A DNA stretch of 64,000 nucleotides from Rhododendron vialii (lineage: Eukaryota; Streptophyta; Magnoliopsida; Ericales; Ericaceae), in the NCBI RefSeq assembly GCF_030253575.1, contig NC_080559.1, positions 8,026,501 through 8,090,500 on the forward strand. Reading direction: 5' to 3'. The position numbers were made by a program, and so were the translations under genes. Shown piece after piece: positions 21,893 to 33,807 of the stretch. The stretch's first letter is position 1; each line of letters opens with the position of its first letter. The notes beneath the pieces were generated by a model. That model saw only the letters and a list, made by a program, of their open reading frames with translations, was not told where the DNA came from and did not search any database.

Positions 21893-23605
21893 AGGGACTA
21901 TTTGATACAACCATTTTTGGAGCTAGGAGAGGTGAAGAAAACCCAAATGGGCAAATTCCTGTTATTCCAATACTCTAATCAATTGTAGAACCGGTGAAAT
22001 GAAGATTTCATTTAGTAATATGACGGTTGAACTCAATAAATTTGATGTAAGCAAACAACCACCGATGAAAAAGAGAGCTTATATGATAAAAATAGTCTTA
22101 TTCAGGATACTTTTATTCTATCAAGTTATCAGGATCCTTTACAGGCTTACTTAGCTTATTCGTAAAGTCACCCTCCATGCAACTGGGTGCAACCTAGTTA
22201 TATGATAAGTGATGGTAAGCCATGTAACAATAGCGCTTGTATGTCAACTTGACTCAACTACTTATTACACGTGTTTAAACTTGACTCATATTTGAAGTAC
22301 TTCTGTGTTTGTGAAAAGCTTGACTTGACTCGTGAAATATGCAAGTCAGTTTCAAGCCTAACCTTAAAGCTCGTGAAATTTCAAGCTGTTAAGGTATAAG
22401 CTCATGAAGTTCCAAAATGACAAAAGCTGGAGAAAAAGAAAGTTGTACCCTGCACAAAATTAATTTCCATGTCTCTCATTGAAGAAGTTTTCCAAACTAG
22501 TTGCAAATGCCAAAGATAGGAAACGTACGGATTAGGTGAAAAGATCTAAATGGAAGGTGATCTCATATCTTTTTGATATTTGTTGATTTATCCCTAATTC
22601 CCTATCTTTACAAACATTTACAGAATGACCCATTTTTTACAAGTCTGTCGAGCCAAACACCCATATATATGCTCAAGTTTGACTTGAATTTATAAACAAA
22701 CAATCAAAAGTGATTAAGCTTGGCTAGCTTGTATTTTTTTTAACGAGTTTGAATGAGCCAAAAATCAATCTAAGCTCGAGCCGAGCTCAAGCTGTTTGTT
22801 TTATTTAGCAACCTAACTGTGACAAGATCCTATAATCATTTATCCGTAACCTATGTAACCATGCTTAAATGAGCTGTACAAAAATATTCATTTTCTATCA
22901 CTTTTTACTATTTTCATGCTAATCAAACATCAAAAAGTGTTTTTTTTTTCCCCTCTCTTTCTTACATTTTCTTTCATTTTCACACAAATCGAATAGACCC
23001 TAATTAAGCAATGTGACTGCTAATCCAATTAGTTTTCAAAGTTTGTTAATGTTATAATTAGCTTAATTATGTTAAGTTAGAATTAGGTATATATCTCTCC
23101 TGTAGGCATGCTTGCAGGTAAATGACTGCATGTTGTTTTGCATCAAACGAGTTTAATCGATCATGCAAATGTTGCTGAATGAATTGGTGTTCATCACCAT
23201 TAGTTGTGTTATGGGAATCTAATTAGAAGTTACTCCTTTGTTCACTTCTGGAAGCTTCGATCAGTTTCCATACCTGCACTGCATGAGATATGGCCCAATG
23301 TAGAGATTTTGATTTTGGATTAATGTTGAATTTGTGAATTAGCAAAGACGGGAGCATTTGGGGATTGCTCTAACTTGCTGGTTGACTTTACAGTGATCAA
23401 ACTATTTATCGTATGTTTAATCTCACGGCATTCAATCAGTAAGCTTTATGTTGGGTCGTTGAACTGTTCATCCGTTTATGTTTTTCAACTTAAATTGCAG
23501 TCATCTGCACCTGTTGTTGGAGCATTTATTATTAGAAAGATTTGGTCTGGCTAATCACATGCATGAGCTTGATCTTAGGTGGTTTTGTTTTCGCTTCATA
23601 ACCAA
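21893..23605. other. Intergenic, no gene seen
   Basis: AT-rich sequence with no frame of note and no recognisable repeat boundary. Confidence 0.45.
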
Positions 23606-23679
23606 GTCTAGATTATTTGTGACACGTTTAAATTAACTTTTTATCCGCCGGTCGTATTGTCTAGATTATTCATGACAAG

Positions 23680-23991
23680 TGTTGTAACGAACGCTATGAA
23701 TGCAAGCTAAGAACGAGAAATTGAAAACTAAACAAGAAATCACAAAGACACAAGATGTACGTGGTTCCCCAAGATGGGTACGTCCACGGGCGAGGAGAGA
23801 GAGGATTCACTAACCAACGTGAAGAAGAGATACAAAGAGCCGGCTATAATCCGTAACTCTATAAAGGCCACAATATGAAAGCCTAAAAGATAATTTCTAG
23901 AAGTACCCCAAAAGCCTTATTTATAATAGGCTACAAAAACGGGAACAACATAATTAACCAATGTGGGACTAAAGAATACAAGGCATTCCCA
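23680..23991 (-). repeat. 3' LTR of Copia-1
   Basis: TG...CA direct repeat, 312 bp, matching 28090-28401 except for one T/C difference near 23884 ('gcctaaaag' here, 'gcccaaaag' in the other). Contains a TATA-like 'ttataatagg' region on the plus strand. Confidence 0.93.
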
Positions 23992-24088
23992 ACAATTCTC
24001 CACCTTGACTTGAATTCCACCGAACTAAATCACCAAATATAGCTATCCCCTTCTAACCTCTCACTCGCCAAATGCCCCCGAGGGGCGA

Positions 24089-27000
24089 TCAACTGCAAAT
24101 ACCAAGCAAGCCCAAGCAATGCTTGAACTTGGCAACCGGAACCGGTTTAGTCAACATATCTGCTGGGTTATCTGCCGTACCCACTTTCTTCACCTCAACT
24201 TGCTTCTGTGAGATGATATCCCGATCGAAGTGATACCTGACATCGATATGCTTAGTCCTCTCATGATACATCAGATTTTTAGTCAAATGTATAGCACTCT
24301 GCGAATCACAAAATACTGAACTCACACCCTGTGCAAGACCAAGCTCACAAAGCAAACCTCTCATCCACAATGCCTCCTTCACAGCTTCAGCAATGGCCAT
24401 ATACTCCGCTTCTGTTGTAGACAGCGCAACTGTAGCCTGTAAAGTAGCTTTCCAACTAATGGCACTTCCGGACAGAGTAAAGACATAACCTGTCAGAGAC
24501 CTCCTCTTATCGTGGTCACCGGCAAAATCCGAATCAACATAACCAACAGCATGATCACCAGAATTGACAATCCCAAACAATAGACCAACACCTGCAGTTC
24601 CGCACAAATACCGTAGTATCCATTTCACAGCCTCCCAATGTGCCTTTCCTGGACGCCCCATATAACGACTAACGACACTAACTGCATGTGAAATATCAGG
24701 ACGAGTACATACCATGGCGTACATAAGGCTCCCAACTGCGCACGAATATGGAACCTGAGACATATACTTCTCCTCATCCTCCGACTGTGGTGACAACTCA
24801 GCTGAAAGTCGAAAGTGTGCTGCCAAAGGGGTACTGACTGGCTTCGAGTTCTGCATGGCAAAGCGCTCAAGCACTTTAAGAACATAAGACTTCTGATTCA
24901 AAAATAATTTGCCAGCTACTCGATCTCTGCAAATCTCCATACCCAAAATACGTTTTGCCGCACCCAAATCTTTCATCTCAAATTCACCACCTAACTGTTG
25001 TTTCAACCTGTTGATTTCTGACACACTCTTGGCAGCAATAAGCATATCATCAACATACAACAGTAGATAAACAAATGAACCATCTGGAAGTTTTCGAAAA
25101 TATACACAACTGTCATACTCACTCCTAGAATATGACTGGCTTATCATAAAAGTATCAAACCGCTTATACCACTGCCTAGGGGATTGTTTGAGGCCATACA
25201 AAGACTTACGAAGTAAACAAACGTGATCCTCCTTACCAGAAACAACAAATCCCTCAGGCTGACGCATATGAATCTGTTCCTCAAGCTCGCCATGCAAAAA
25301 CGCAGTTTTGACATCAAGTTGCTCTAACTCAAGATCATAACATGCAACAATAGCAAGTAAAGTGCGAATGGAACTATGTTTTACAACTGGTGAAAATACC
25401 TCATTGTAGTCAACACCTTCCTTCTGGCTGTATCCTTTCGCCACTAGCCGAGCTTTAAACCGAGCGTCTTCTACCCCTGGAATACCTGGTTTGCGCTTGA
25501 AGATCCACTTGCATCCAACAATCCTCTTCCCTTTCAGCGGTTCTACTAACTCCCATGTCTGATTCTTCTGAAGAGACTCAATCTCCTCATTCATAGCAAC
25601 AAACCACTGTGCAGACTCAGCGCTCAAAACAGCTTCCGTATAGCTTGAAGGCTCCTCATACTCAACTGTTTCAGCAACTGATAAAGCATAGGCCACCATC
25701 TCAGAATAAGCCGAATACCTTTCAGGAGGCCGAATCTCCCTCCTTGGCCTATCTTTAGCAATAGTGCGTGGTTGCTCAACTAATGCATCAACCTCTGTAT
25801 TTGAACTCTTGAACTCCTCTTCAATTGGCTTCTCAATGTGCTTCTTCCCTGAGTCGGAAGATTCACCCAAAAACTCCACCTGCTTTGGAACACTATGTTC
25901 TTGAACTGTATCATCAACCTGCTTAGACCCCTTAATCAGATAATTTTCATCAAAAGTCACATCCCTACTGATCAAAAACTTCAAATCATCAGAGCACCAT
26001 AACCTGTACCCTTTGACACCTGCTGCATAACCCAAGAAAATACACTTCTTGGCCCGTGGCTCCAGTTTACCTTCATTCACATGAGCGTAAGCTGGACACC
26101 CAAAAACACGCAACACAGAATAATCAGCCGGATGACCTGACCATACCTCAAACGGAGTCTTACACTCAATAGCAGTCGACGGAGACCTGTTCACCAAATA
26201 GCATGTTGTGGAAACGGCTTCAGCCCAAAATTCTTTGCCCAATCCAGAATTGGACAACATACAACGTGCCTTCTCCAAAAGAGTCCTGTTCATTCGTTCA
26301 GCCACACCATTTTGCTGAGGGGTTTTTCTCACTGTGTGATGCCTCACAATGCCCTCATCACTGCAAAATCTATCAAACTCGCCAAGACAAAACTCCATAC
26401 CATTATCAGTTCTCAAACGTTTTATTTTCTTACCAGTCTGATTCTCAATCAAAGTTTTAAACTGTTTGAATGTATTAAAGGCGTCACTCTTATGTTTCAA
26501 CATATACACCCAAACTTTACGAGAGAAATCATCGATAATACTCATAAAATATCGAAAACCACCTTTAGAAGTTACCTCTGCGGGACCCCAAAGATCCGAG
26601 TGAAAATAATCCACCGTGCCTTTGGTGCGATGAACAGCTGTACTGAATTTTACCCTGCACTGCTTGCCGTAGACACAATGCTCACAGAAATCCAGTTTCT
26701 CAATTTTCTGGCCACATAGCAAACCCTGTTTGCTCAAAACTGTCATCCCCCTCTCGCTCATATGCCCAAGGCGCATATGCCACAAACGAGTCAAGTCTGA
26801 ATCTGAAACCTTGGATGAAGCAACCGTTGCTGCAGCACCTAAAACTGTACTGCCCTGGAGTGTATAAAGGTTACCACGCTTTTGACCCTTCATCAGTACT
26901 AATGCACCCCTTGAGACTTTCAAAACTCCACCTTCATCGAGGAATTTGCAACCATGAGAATCAAGAGCACCCAGGGATATAAGATTTTTCTTCAAATCCG

Positions 27001-28033
27001 GAACATGTCGAACCTCAGATAAAGTCCTAACAATACCATCATGCATCCTAAGCTGAATCGTTCCTGAACCAACAGTCTTACAGGCCATGTTGTTGCCCAT
27101 CAAAACTGTACTACCATTGACCGCCTCATAAGTAGAAAACCACTCTCTATGCGGACACATATGGTATGAACATCCAGAATCTAGAACCCACTCGGTATTA
27201 GAGCGAGAATCGCCCTCTGTAACTGATAACACATTATCTGACTCATCTGAACTTTCAGCAATTCCAGCAATTACTTTACCCCCTTTCTGGTCTTCTTTTT
27301 CCTTCTCCTTGAGTTTTAAACAGTCACTTTTCCAGTGCCCGGGTTTCTTGCAATAATTGCACTTTCCCTTCTTCTTACCTGATGATCTGGATCTTCCCCT
27401 ATTACTTGACTCCACCCTTTCTGTTGTTCTTCCCCTAACAAACAAACCCTCCGCATGTGCATCACCCTCACCTGACACTTTTTTCCTCAATTCTTTCGAA
27501 TATAGGCTGGCCTTAACATCCTCCATGGATATCGTGTCTTTGCCATACAATAGAGTTGTAACAAAGTGCTCATACGAAAGTGGTAAAGAACATAGCAAAA
27601 TTAGGGCTTGGTCCTCATCCTCAATTTTACTATCAATATTTTTCAGATCCATAATAATACGGTTGAACTCGTCTAAATGATCTTTAACAGGTATACCTTC
27701 TCGCATACGAAACGTATAAAGACGTTGTTTGAGATATAACCTGTTGGTGAGCGACTTCGTCATATATATGCCTTCCAACTTCAGCCAAATTCCTGCTGCT
27801 GAAATTTCTTCTTCCACCTCGCGAAGAACGTCATCTGCCAAACTCAACTGAATAGAACTCAGAGCTTTGGCATCTGTATCATCCCAATCTTCCTCTTTAA
27901 TTCCAGAACTAGTCTTGCTTAACAAAACCTTGTGCAATCCTTGTTGGGTTAACAAAGCCTTCATCTTTACTCTCCAAAGACTGAAACTGCTGCTCTGCCC
28001 ATCAAACTTCGCAATCTCGAATTTAGCCGCCAT
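24089..28033 (-). CDS. Copia-1 gag-pol polyprotein
   Basis: Retrotransposon polyprotein of about 1314 residues with no stop or frameshift; the ATG at 28033 is preferred, as the frame upstream has only GTG. Domains in order: gag with zinc knuckle CNYCKKPGHWKSDC (about 225-238); aspartic protease with LDSGCS (about 283-288); integrase zinc region (His pair in HMRLGHM, Cys pair in CEHC, about 419-453) and catalytic core SDLWGP, TDNGMEF and NGVAERMNR giving the D,D,E set (about 480-580); reverse transcriptase with DVKTAFLHG and YVDDML; RNase H with DSDFAGD, STTEAEY and CDSQSAI; C-terminal TKHIDVRYH. It supplies capsid, protein processing, cDNA synthesis and integration. All catalytic motifs look intact, so the element could be mobile. 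Expression is unknown. Confidence 0.96.
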   Translation of the reverse strand: MAAKFEIAKFDGQSSSFSLWRVKMKALLTQQGLHKVLLSKTSSGIKEEDWDDTDAKALSSIQLSLADDVLREVEEEISAAGIWLKLEGIYMTKSLTNRLYLKQRLYTFRMREGIPVKDHLDEFNRIIMDLKNIDSKIEDEDQALILLCSLPLSYEHFVTTLLYGKDTISMEDVKASLYSKELRKKVSGEGDAHAEGLFVRGRTTERVESSNRGRSRSSGKKKGKCNYCKKPGHWKSDCLKLKEKEKEDQKGGKVIAGIAESSDESDNVLSVTEGDSRSNTEWVLDSGCSYHMCPHREWFSTYEAVNGSTVLMGNNMACKTVGSGTIQLRMHDGIVRTLSEVRHVPDLKKNLISLGALDSHGCKFLDEGGVLKVSRGALVLMKGQKRGNLYTLQGSTVLGAAATVASSKVSDSDLTRLWHMRLGHMSERGMTVLSKQGLLCGQKIEKLDFCEHCVYGKQCRVKFSTAVHRTKGTVDYFHSDLWGPAEVTSKGGFRYFMSIIDDFSRKVWVYMLKHKSDAFNTFKQFKTLIENQTGKKIKRLRTDNGMEFCLGEFDRFCSDEGIVRHHTVRKTPQQNGVAERMNRTLLEKARCMLSNSGLGKEFWAEAVSTTCYLVNRSPSTAIECKTPFEVWSGHPADYSVLRVFGCPAYAHVNEGKLEPRAKKCIFLGYAAGVKGYRLWCSDDLKFLISRDVTFDENYLIKGSKQVDDTVQEHSVPKQVEFLGESSDSGKKHIEKPIEEEFKSSNTEVDALVEQPRTIAKDRPRREIRPPERYSAYSEMVAYALSVAETVEYEEPSSYTEAVLSAESAQWFVAMNEEIESLQKNQTWELVEPLKGKRIVGCKWIFKRKPGIPGVEDARFKARLVAKGYSQKEGVDYNEVFSPVVKHSSIRTLLAIVACYDLELEQLDVKTAFLHGELEEQIHMRQPEGFVVSGKEDHVCLLRKSLYGLKQSPRQWYKRFDTFMISQSYSRSEYDSCVYFRKLPDGSFVYLLLYVDDMLIAAKSVSEINRLKQQLGGEFEMKDLGAAKRILGMEICRDRVAGKLFLNQKSYVLKVLERFAMQNSKPVSTPLAAHFRLSAELSPQSEDEEKYMSQVPYSCAVGSLMYAMVCTRPDISHAVSVVSRYMGRPGKAHWEAVKWILRYLCGTAGVGLLFGIVNSGDHAVGYVDSDFAGDHDKRRSLTGYVFTLSGSAISWKATLQATVALSTTEAEYMAIAEAVKEALWMRGLLCELGLAQGVSSVFCDSQSAIHLTKNLMYHERTKHIDVRYHFDRDIISQKQVEVKKVGTADNPADMLTKPVPVAKFKHCLGLLGICS

Positions 28034-28070
28034 AGCCACAATCGGAAACGAAACCCTAGTTTTTGCAACC

Positions 28071-28086
28071 TAAGGCTCTGATACCA
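28071..28086 (-). other. Primer binding site of Copia-1
   Basis: On the minus strand TGGTATCAGAGCC, complementary to the 3' end of plant initiator Met-tRNA, three bases inside the 5' LTR. Standard for Copia elements. Confidence 0.88.
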
Positions 28087-28089
28087 GTT

Positions 28090-28401
28090 TGTTGTAACGA
28101 ACGCTATGAATGCAAGCTAAGAACGAGAAATTGAAAACTAAACAAGAAATCACAAAGACACAAGATGTACGTGGTTCCCCAAGATGGGTACGTCCACGGG
28201 CGAGGAGAGAGAGGATTCACTAACCAACGTGAAGAAGAGATACAAAGAGCCGGCTATAATCCGTAACTCTATAAAGGCCACAATATGAAAGCCCAAAAGA
28301 TAATTTCTAGAAGTACCCCAAAAGCCTTATTTATAATAGGCTACAAAAACGGGAACAACATAATTAACCAATGTGGGACTAAAGAATACAAGGCATTCCC
28401 A
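28090..28401 (-). repeat. 5' LTR of Copia-1
   Basis: 312-bp partner of 23680-23991, next to the primer site. It should contain the element promoter, reading leftwards. Confidence 0.93.
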
Positions 28402-28535
28402 ACAAGTTTGAACTTTTTATCAACCGGCCAATTCTAGTAGATTATTTGGGACAAGTTTAAACTTTTTATCTGTCAGCCATATTATCTAGATTATTCGTGA
28501 CAAGTTTGAACTTTTTATCCGCCGGCCAATATGGC

Positions 28536-29310
28536 TTTGCTTCGTAGCCCATCATTTTCATTAGCTGAACCATGCATAATAAGATACTAAGATCAAAACT
28601 ACTAAGATAGGTTGCTTGAGTGGGGCCATGTCTGCCATGATAATTCAAGTTCAAAAATGCTAGGTAACCCGATCTGTTTGCCCGACTGGGTTTCCGATGT
28701 TGACGTGGCGGATGTACCCCACGCCAACAGCTGACAAAATAAAACTTCCGATTATGCGTGCCTCTCTCCTCACGTATTCTTTGCAACACTTCTCTCTCTC
28801 TCTCTAACACGCCCACGCCATGTGAACCGATTTCTTCCCAAAACAAGTAAAGAAATTCTCTTTGCTATCCTCATGATTAATAATTTCGATTCCTATATCG
28901 GTAGTTGGACCCTTATCAAAGCCTATAACCTCACAATTTCTTCCCTCTTTTCCTCTCGCGTAAAAGTTAATGCTTGTTTTGGATACAAGTTGAGCTTTGA
29001 ACCTTTATCTGCCCATCATATATTGACCCAACTCGAAGTGTAAGGACGTGCAATGGTTTCAAGTCTTGCAATGGATTCAAAGTCTAGAACCTACAATGGA
29101 TTCAATCTCGCATTACATGTTCGACTGAAACCCCAGAGATTTGAAGTTGGAATCTCGCAATGTTTCAGAAATGATAGTCTTGTAATTTTTTTGCTAAAAG
29201 AAAGTCATGTAGCAAGGGAAGATGTGGTTGTTTTCAAGTGTACTGTGTTGTTTAATTATTTCTTTCAACACCAAGCAGGGTCATTTGGCAAGTCCACCCA
29301 ACCTAAACCT
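28536..29310. other. Intergenic, no gene seen
   Basis: A TC microsatellite at about 28791-28804. Short frames have no recognisable domain. Confidence 0.45.
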
Positions 29311-29570
29311 TAGGGGTACCCTATGAAAGTGCCTAAAATTATAAACCCTATGAAAATACCTAAACCACTACAATAAAACCTTATAATAGGAAAGTGAACC
29401 CTAAAACCCTATAAAAGTGCCTAAACACTAGGGTACTCTACACTAAAGTAATCCACCCTACCCTAGGGTACCCTATCCTATAATTTAAAAAAAATGAATC
29501 CTAAAATCTTATGAAAGTGCCTAAACCTTAGAGTACCCTACTGTACTCTAGGGTACCCTAAAATGGACTT
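29311..29570. repeat. Degenerate CCCTA-rich repeat tract
   Basis: Repeated variants of 'ccctatgaaagtgcctaaa' (at least four copies) mixed with 'ccctagggtaccct' palindromes. A few units read CCCTAAA like telomere sequence, but the array is irregular and I do not call it telomeric. Confidence 0.6.
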
Positions 29571-29904
29571 GAGACCTCACAAAATTAATAGATGGACTTG
29601 TGGGCTTATGAAGTTCACACAATGGATCTAAGACTAATTTTTTATTTTTTTTGTCCTATAGAAGCGGATTTGATCGAAGAGCATTTAACTATTTACAAAG
29701 TCGAGGTGTGTGTAAATTGGCCTGAACCCCTAAGCAATCAAAAACTCCTTACAATAAAGAGCAACTTTTCTGGCCGGTCCTGTCTGGGTGAAGAATAGCC
29801 CATTGGGTCCTGCCAAAAGAGCACATAGCCCAGTAGGTCCTCTTCATTATTTTGTTAACAAAAATACCCCTCTAAAAAAAAAAAGCGATTTGAAAGACGA
29901 TCCA

Positions 29905-30222
29905 GCCACCACCACCACCACCACGTCGCCGCCACCACCACGCCTCCATCACCACCACAACACCGCTGCCGCCGCCGCCGCCGCCACGTCACCACCACCA
30001 CCACCATGCCATCGCCGCCGCCATCACCATTCCACCACCACTCCGCCGCCGCCGCCACCACCATGCCGCCACCACATCGCCACCATCACCACTCCACCGC
30101 TACCATCACCACCACAATGCCGCCACCACGCCACCACCACCACCACCACCACGCCGTCACCGCCGCCGCCGCCACCACCACCACCACCAGTACCGCCACC
30201 ACCACTCTACCACCACAATTAA
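29905..30222. repeat. Long CAC/CCG trinucleotide tract
   Basis: About 320 bases of imperfect CAC, CCA, GCC and CCG triplets. All frames give low-complexity His, Thr, Pro, Arg or Ala strings, so open frames here are not evidence for a gene. Confidence 0.9.
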
Positions 30223-30229
30223 CAGTGTT

Positions 30230-32930
30230 AATCCGCCATGATCAACAATGTTTAAATTTTGTCTAACTCCTAGATCTGAACAAAAAAAAGAAGAATAACT
30301 CACGGATCTTGGCGGCGGGCTCTGTGTCCCTGGCATCTTGTGACGCCGGCGACTGGAGCATGATCGGATGAGATTTTCGTGCGTCTCAGAGAGTCGTCGC
30401 CAGCGGAGAGGAGTGGTTAGCCGGGGGCAGCGGTGGAGGAACCGTGGCAAAAACGGCGATTGCAGTTCCAAACGGAGGCAGCAGAGGCATCAATGTACAT
30501 GGAGGTGGCGGCGGAGGCGGGGCTGAGACCGGCGGAGGAGTAGCTGGTGGTGGTGGAGTTGACTGGAGGGGAGAGAGAGAGAGAGGGAGGCTGCACTTAT
30601 TTGAAACCCTAAATGATGAGTTGTGTTCATTTGTTTCTATTTAAAGTGGGGTAAAGAAATAAAATCACACCCACAGGACTTAGTGAGCATTGCACTTTTA
30701 TCCTATAGGACTTGGTTGGCTATGGAATTCAATATTAAGACCGGCCCAGAATTAACTCTACAATAAAAGATGTATGGGTTTGCCCCTCGGGTATCATCAC
30801 GGTTTATCCATGTGTGGCCCATTTTTTTATTTTGGTAATAAACCTAGATGCATTAATACTAATAATTAAGAGTTAACAATTCTAGGGTACACAACTCCAA
30901 TTCCAAAAAGAAAACATTAGCAATACAACTAGGAATGCTATGATAAACATAAAAATTTTAAACCGAAATCGACGCATCATTTGCCAACGCATCTACATAA
31001 TGATTTGCTTTCTGATATATATACTTAATAGACACCGCCTCAATCTCCTCCACAAGGGACTTGCATTCCATTTGATCTTGGCATTAATCTTTTAGTAGTG
31101 CTGCTAAAAGAATAAAAATGTTGAAAGCTATTCCAAGATGATATTGGTGTGTTTGAGCATTAAGAATGGAAAATCTCTTCTACAACTCTGTTCTGGAATA
31201 CGGAAACGGTTTCTGCCGTGAAAATTGGGGTTTGGTTTTTGTGTAGTGTTTGACTAAAATGCAAAAAATAAATATATATGTACTCTTAGATTGAAAAATA
31301 TGTAAATCATGGATATTAAATCAAAACATCTACCAAAAAAATAAGGTAGTTTTTGCAAAAAATGAGATGGTTGTACTATTTTTGCGCCAAAAAATCATAA
31401 TATTACTTACCACAAAAACATTGTTTAATTTCTTATTAGTATTTACCAATGCAACACTTAATATGTTATTTGGTATATGGTTGCCTCCAAAAACCTCCTA
31501 AATCTCATTTTCGATAACTTATTATCATTTTCGACCAAATGATGTTGGTAAAAGAGTTCTCATTGTCACATCGGACAAGAACATATATGCTGTAAATTAA
31601 CAATTGTGATTGCTTTCCATTAGTCCTTTCTCCCAAAAGGACAAGGAATGTGACTGTACTTAGTCACGGCTTCGGCAATACTTTCTTCCTAATGCTCCAA
31701 GTACGTGGAGAGTTTACGTACACATGGACATAGGACTTGGCCAATTGATTTTAGCAAGATTTTATATAATCTGCACACTTACTGTTTGCCTTCAGCCATT
31801 TCAGACCAGCAGAGTGTACTAATTTTTGGTCATTTGTATCTTCCTGCTCTGCATCTGCGCTTGGTATGTAGCTCTCTGGTTTTGATCATATTTATGGGTT
31901 TGCAACAGAAATTTATTGTGATTAATTATTGCATGAGTTAAAGTTATGTTTGCTTTTCTGTAGGAGCTTGAGCTTTGTCTCAAACAAACCTTTCGCATAT
32001 TTGATCTTGAGGAAATGGTCATCAAAATGGCTCATCGTACTTGAAACGTGCTGGTAAATGACTTACGCCTTGATGTTGAAATATTTATTCAGTTCTTGAT
32101 TACTCTTGACTTAGATTCCTCGATTACCTCCTGATTGTCATGTTACCCAGCGTAGAATTTCAGGTGGTTGTTTTTCATGCAGATGAAGACACTAAGAAAA
32201 TCTATGGTTGGTTTTCATGTTAGCGTGCTGGGTATAGGTTTTTGCTCTTGCATTGGTAACAATGTCTTGATAGAAGCCACGAAGCTTTTTAACCCATGCA
32301 AGTTATGTAGAACTTTTGTATGTTTACTCCTAGAATCACTGCTTAGATATGTAATTGCAAAATTTTTTTTGGTTCATATATGTATTTGTAATATATTAAA
32401 GCTATATGATTTATGTATGTGTGCTAGCCCATTCCACATGGTTCTCTATGAAAGTGATGTTAGGACTGACAAGTTTTCTGTAATCTGTTCATATTAACTA
32501 GATTTGTCAATGTCTCTATTCAAATGTTCTCCCTCTTATTAAAAACAAAAAACGTGTGGAGGTTCCTTATAGCCTGTGTACAGAATAGAAATTTTAAATT
32601 GTAAGACAAAAAGCCGAAAAATGAAAGTTTTTTTAAGGGGGAAAAAAATTGTTGTTAGATATGGTACAAGTTGCTGAGCTCCGCTAAATCCAGTTGTCAC
32701 CATATTCTATTTGTTTGTTCAATGATTCAATGTAGGTAACTCCTGATTACAGCATGTCGTATAAGACCAAAAACTTAAAAATGCTCAACCAAAAAAAAAT
32801 GGTACGAACAAGATGCAAGTGTTTTGATTAGGATGATAAGATGCAAGTATGCAACCTTGGCTTGCTACAATATTTGCACCATAATGGAACTTACACAGGA
32901 CTGACATCTTGATGTTCTCTGTTTACTATC
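30230..32930. other. Intergenic or intron-like, no supported gene
   Basis: 30300-30620 is GGC/GGA-rich and 30650-32930 is AT-rich. A pair of plausible splice-bordered segments (ending 31863, resuming 31964) reads CLPSAIS… and LELCLKQTFRIFDLEE, but I cannot assign them. Part may be upstream sequence of the FtsZ1 fragment. Confidence 0.35.
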
Positions 32931-32932
32931 AG

Positions 32933-33340
32933 GAAGTCTATTTCTATGCTATAAACACCAATGCTCAAGCACTACTTCAGTCTGCTGCTAAGAAACTACT
33001 TCAAATTGGAGAGCTTTTCACACGTGGACTCGCACTGGTACTCTCACTTTAATTTGAGTTTCTAAGATTTTATTTTAAAGCTCCCACTCTACCCTTTCTG
33101 AAGCAAGGAATAGCCTATGTGATTGAATAACTATGGTGGTGAATGGTGATTAAGTAGCACCACAAAATCAACATCTGCTTGCTTGTGTGGTGTTGCTACT
33201 TATTTTGTTACACTGTTTTTTTTTATTTTGTCCTCTGATTCAATCGCTTAATAGTGGTGGGAATCTACTCTTGGGAGAACAAGCTGTGGAGGAATCAAAG
33301 GAAGCGACTGTTGGAGGTGCATTGAGTTCAACTTTAGTGG
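32933..33340 (+). pseudogene. FTSZ1: Plastid FtsZ1 gene fragment, two exons
   Basis: Plastid FtsZ1 is the tubulin-like GTPase of the chloroplast division ring. Exon at 32933-33037 (105 bp; ATCAG before it and GTACTC after) encodes VYFYAINTNAQALLQSAA and LLQIGELFTRGL, matching the FtsZ1 stretch before the GTP-binding glycine loop. After a 217-base intron, 33255-33340 gives GGNLLLGEQAVEESKEAT, the next conserved block. The sequence then diverges before the GGGTGSGAAP signature motif, so the GTPase core and everything downstream are missing. The usual 'LGTGGNP' junction is damaged (LAL/SGGN). Retained introns show a genomic copy, not a retrocopy. Confidence 0.8.
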
Positions 33341-33807
33341 TTTGCCTCCTCTCTCCTATGTTATGGATGGTGATACGTCCTGGACATTTATTTCTATTCA
33401 GCATTTATTTCTATTCAGAACTTGAATGTTGTTATGTAATATGCTATAAAGCGTTGAGAAATGTGCTTGAAAACAAGTAGAATTGAAAACATAGATGATC
33501 GTCATGTCCCATCTGTGTGGAAGGTTAGAAATGTTTGTAAGAAGTATGAGCTTCTTTCTCCATGTATGATCTTCATGTCCCAAGTGTCTAAAGTGGATAC
33601 GTGCCAAACGCTACGACATTCTTTAGAAGCTTACTTCCCACTTTTATCTTGTTCTTTTACGGCCTGACAGCCTCTTTTACCATTCTACAATTTTTCAACC
33701 TGTTCTCTTCAACGGGCACAACATTCGTGCTGTGCACGAGGCCGGAACCTAGTTCTTCAAAAAAAGTCATTTGGCTAATTTTGCCAAACAACCCGGTGAC
33801 AAATGAG

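Larger units (their letters stand above)
23680..28401 (-). mobile_element. Near-intact Copia retrotransposon (Copia-1), 4722 bp
   Basis: Two 312-bp LTRs enclose one long polyprotein frame on the minus strand. ACAAG target duplications lie at 23675-23679 and 28402-28406. The initiator-Met-tRNA primer site (TGGTATCAGAGCC on the minus strand, 28074-28086) adjoins the 5' LTR, and a purine tract (minus-strand GGTGGAGAATTGT) adjoins the 3' LTR near 23992-24004. The LTRs differ by a single base seen by eye, so insertion was recent. Order gag-PR-INT-RT-RH fits the Ty1/Copia superfamily, near the Tork/Tnt1 group. Confidence 0.95.
23606..28535. repeat. Minisatellite of about four ~50-bp units, split by a Copia element
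   Basis: Units of the form 'tctagattattcgtgacaagtttgaactttttatccgccggcc' occur at about 23606-23658, 23659-23679 continued at 28407-28435, 28437-28485 and 28486-28535. The Copia insertion lies inside the second unit, so the array predates it. Confidence 0.7.

Noticed and set aside
29311..29570. Interstitial telomere array
   Set aside because: CCCTAAA units are few and irregular, mixed with other repeats.
29788..30222. 144-codon frame rich in Thr, Pro and His
   Set aside because: Translation of the CAC/CCG repeat tract; open in several frames on both strands.
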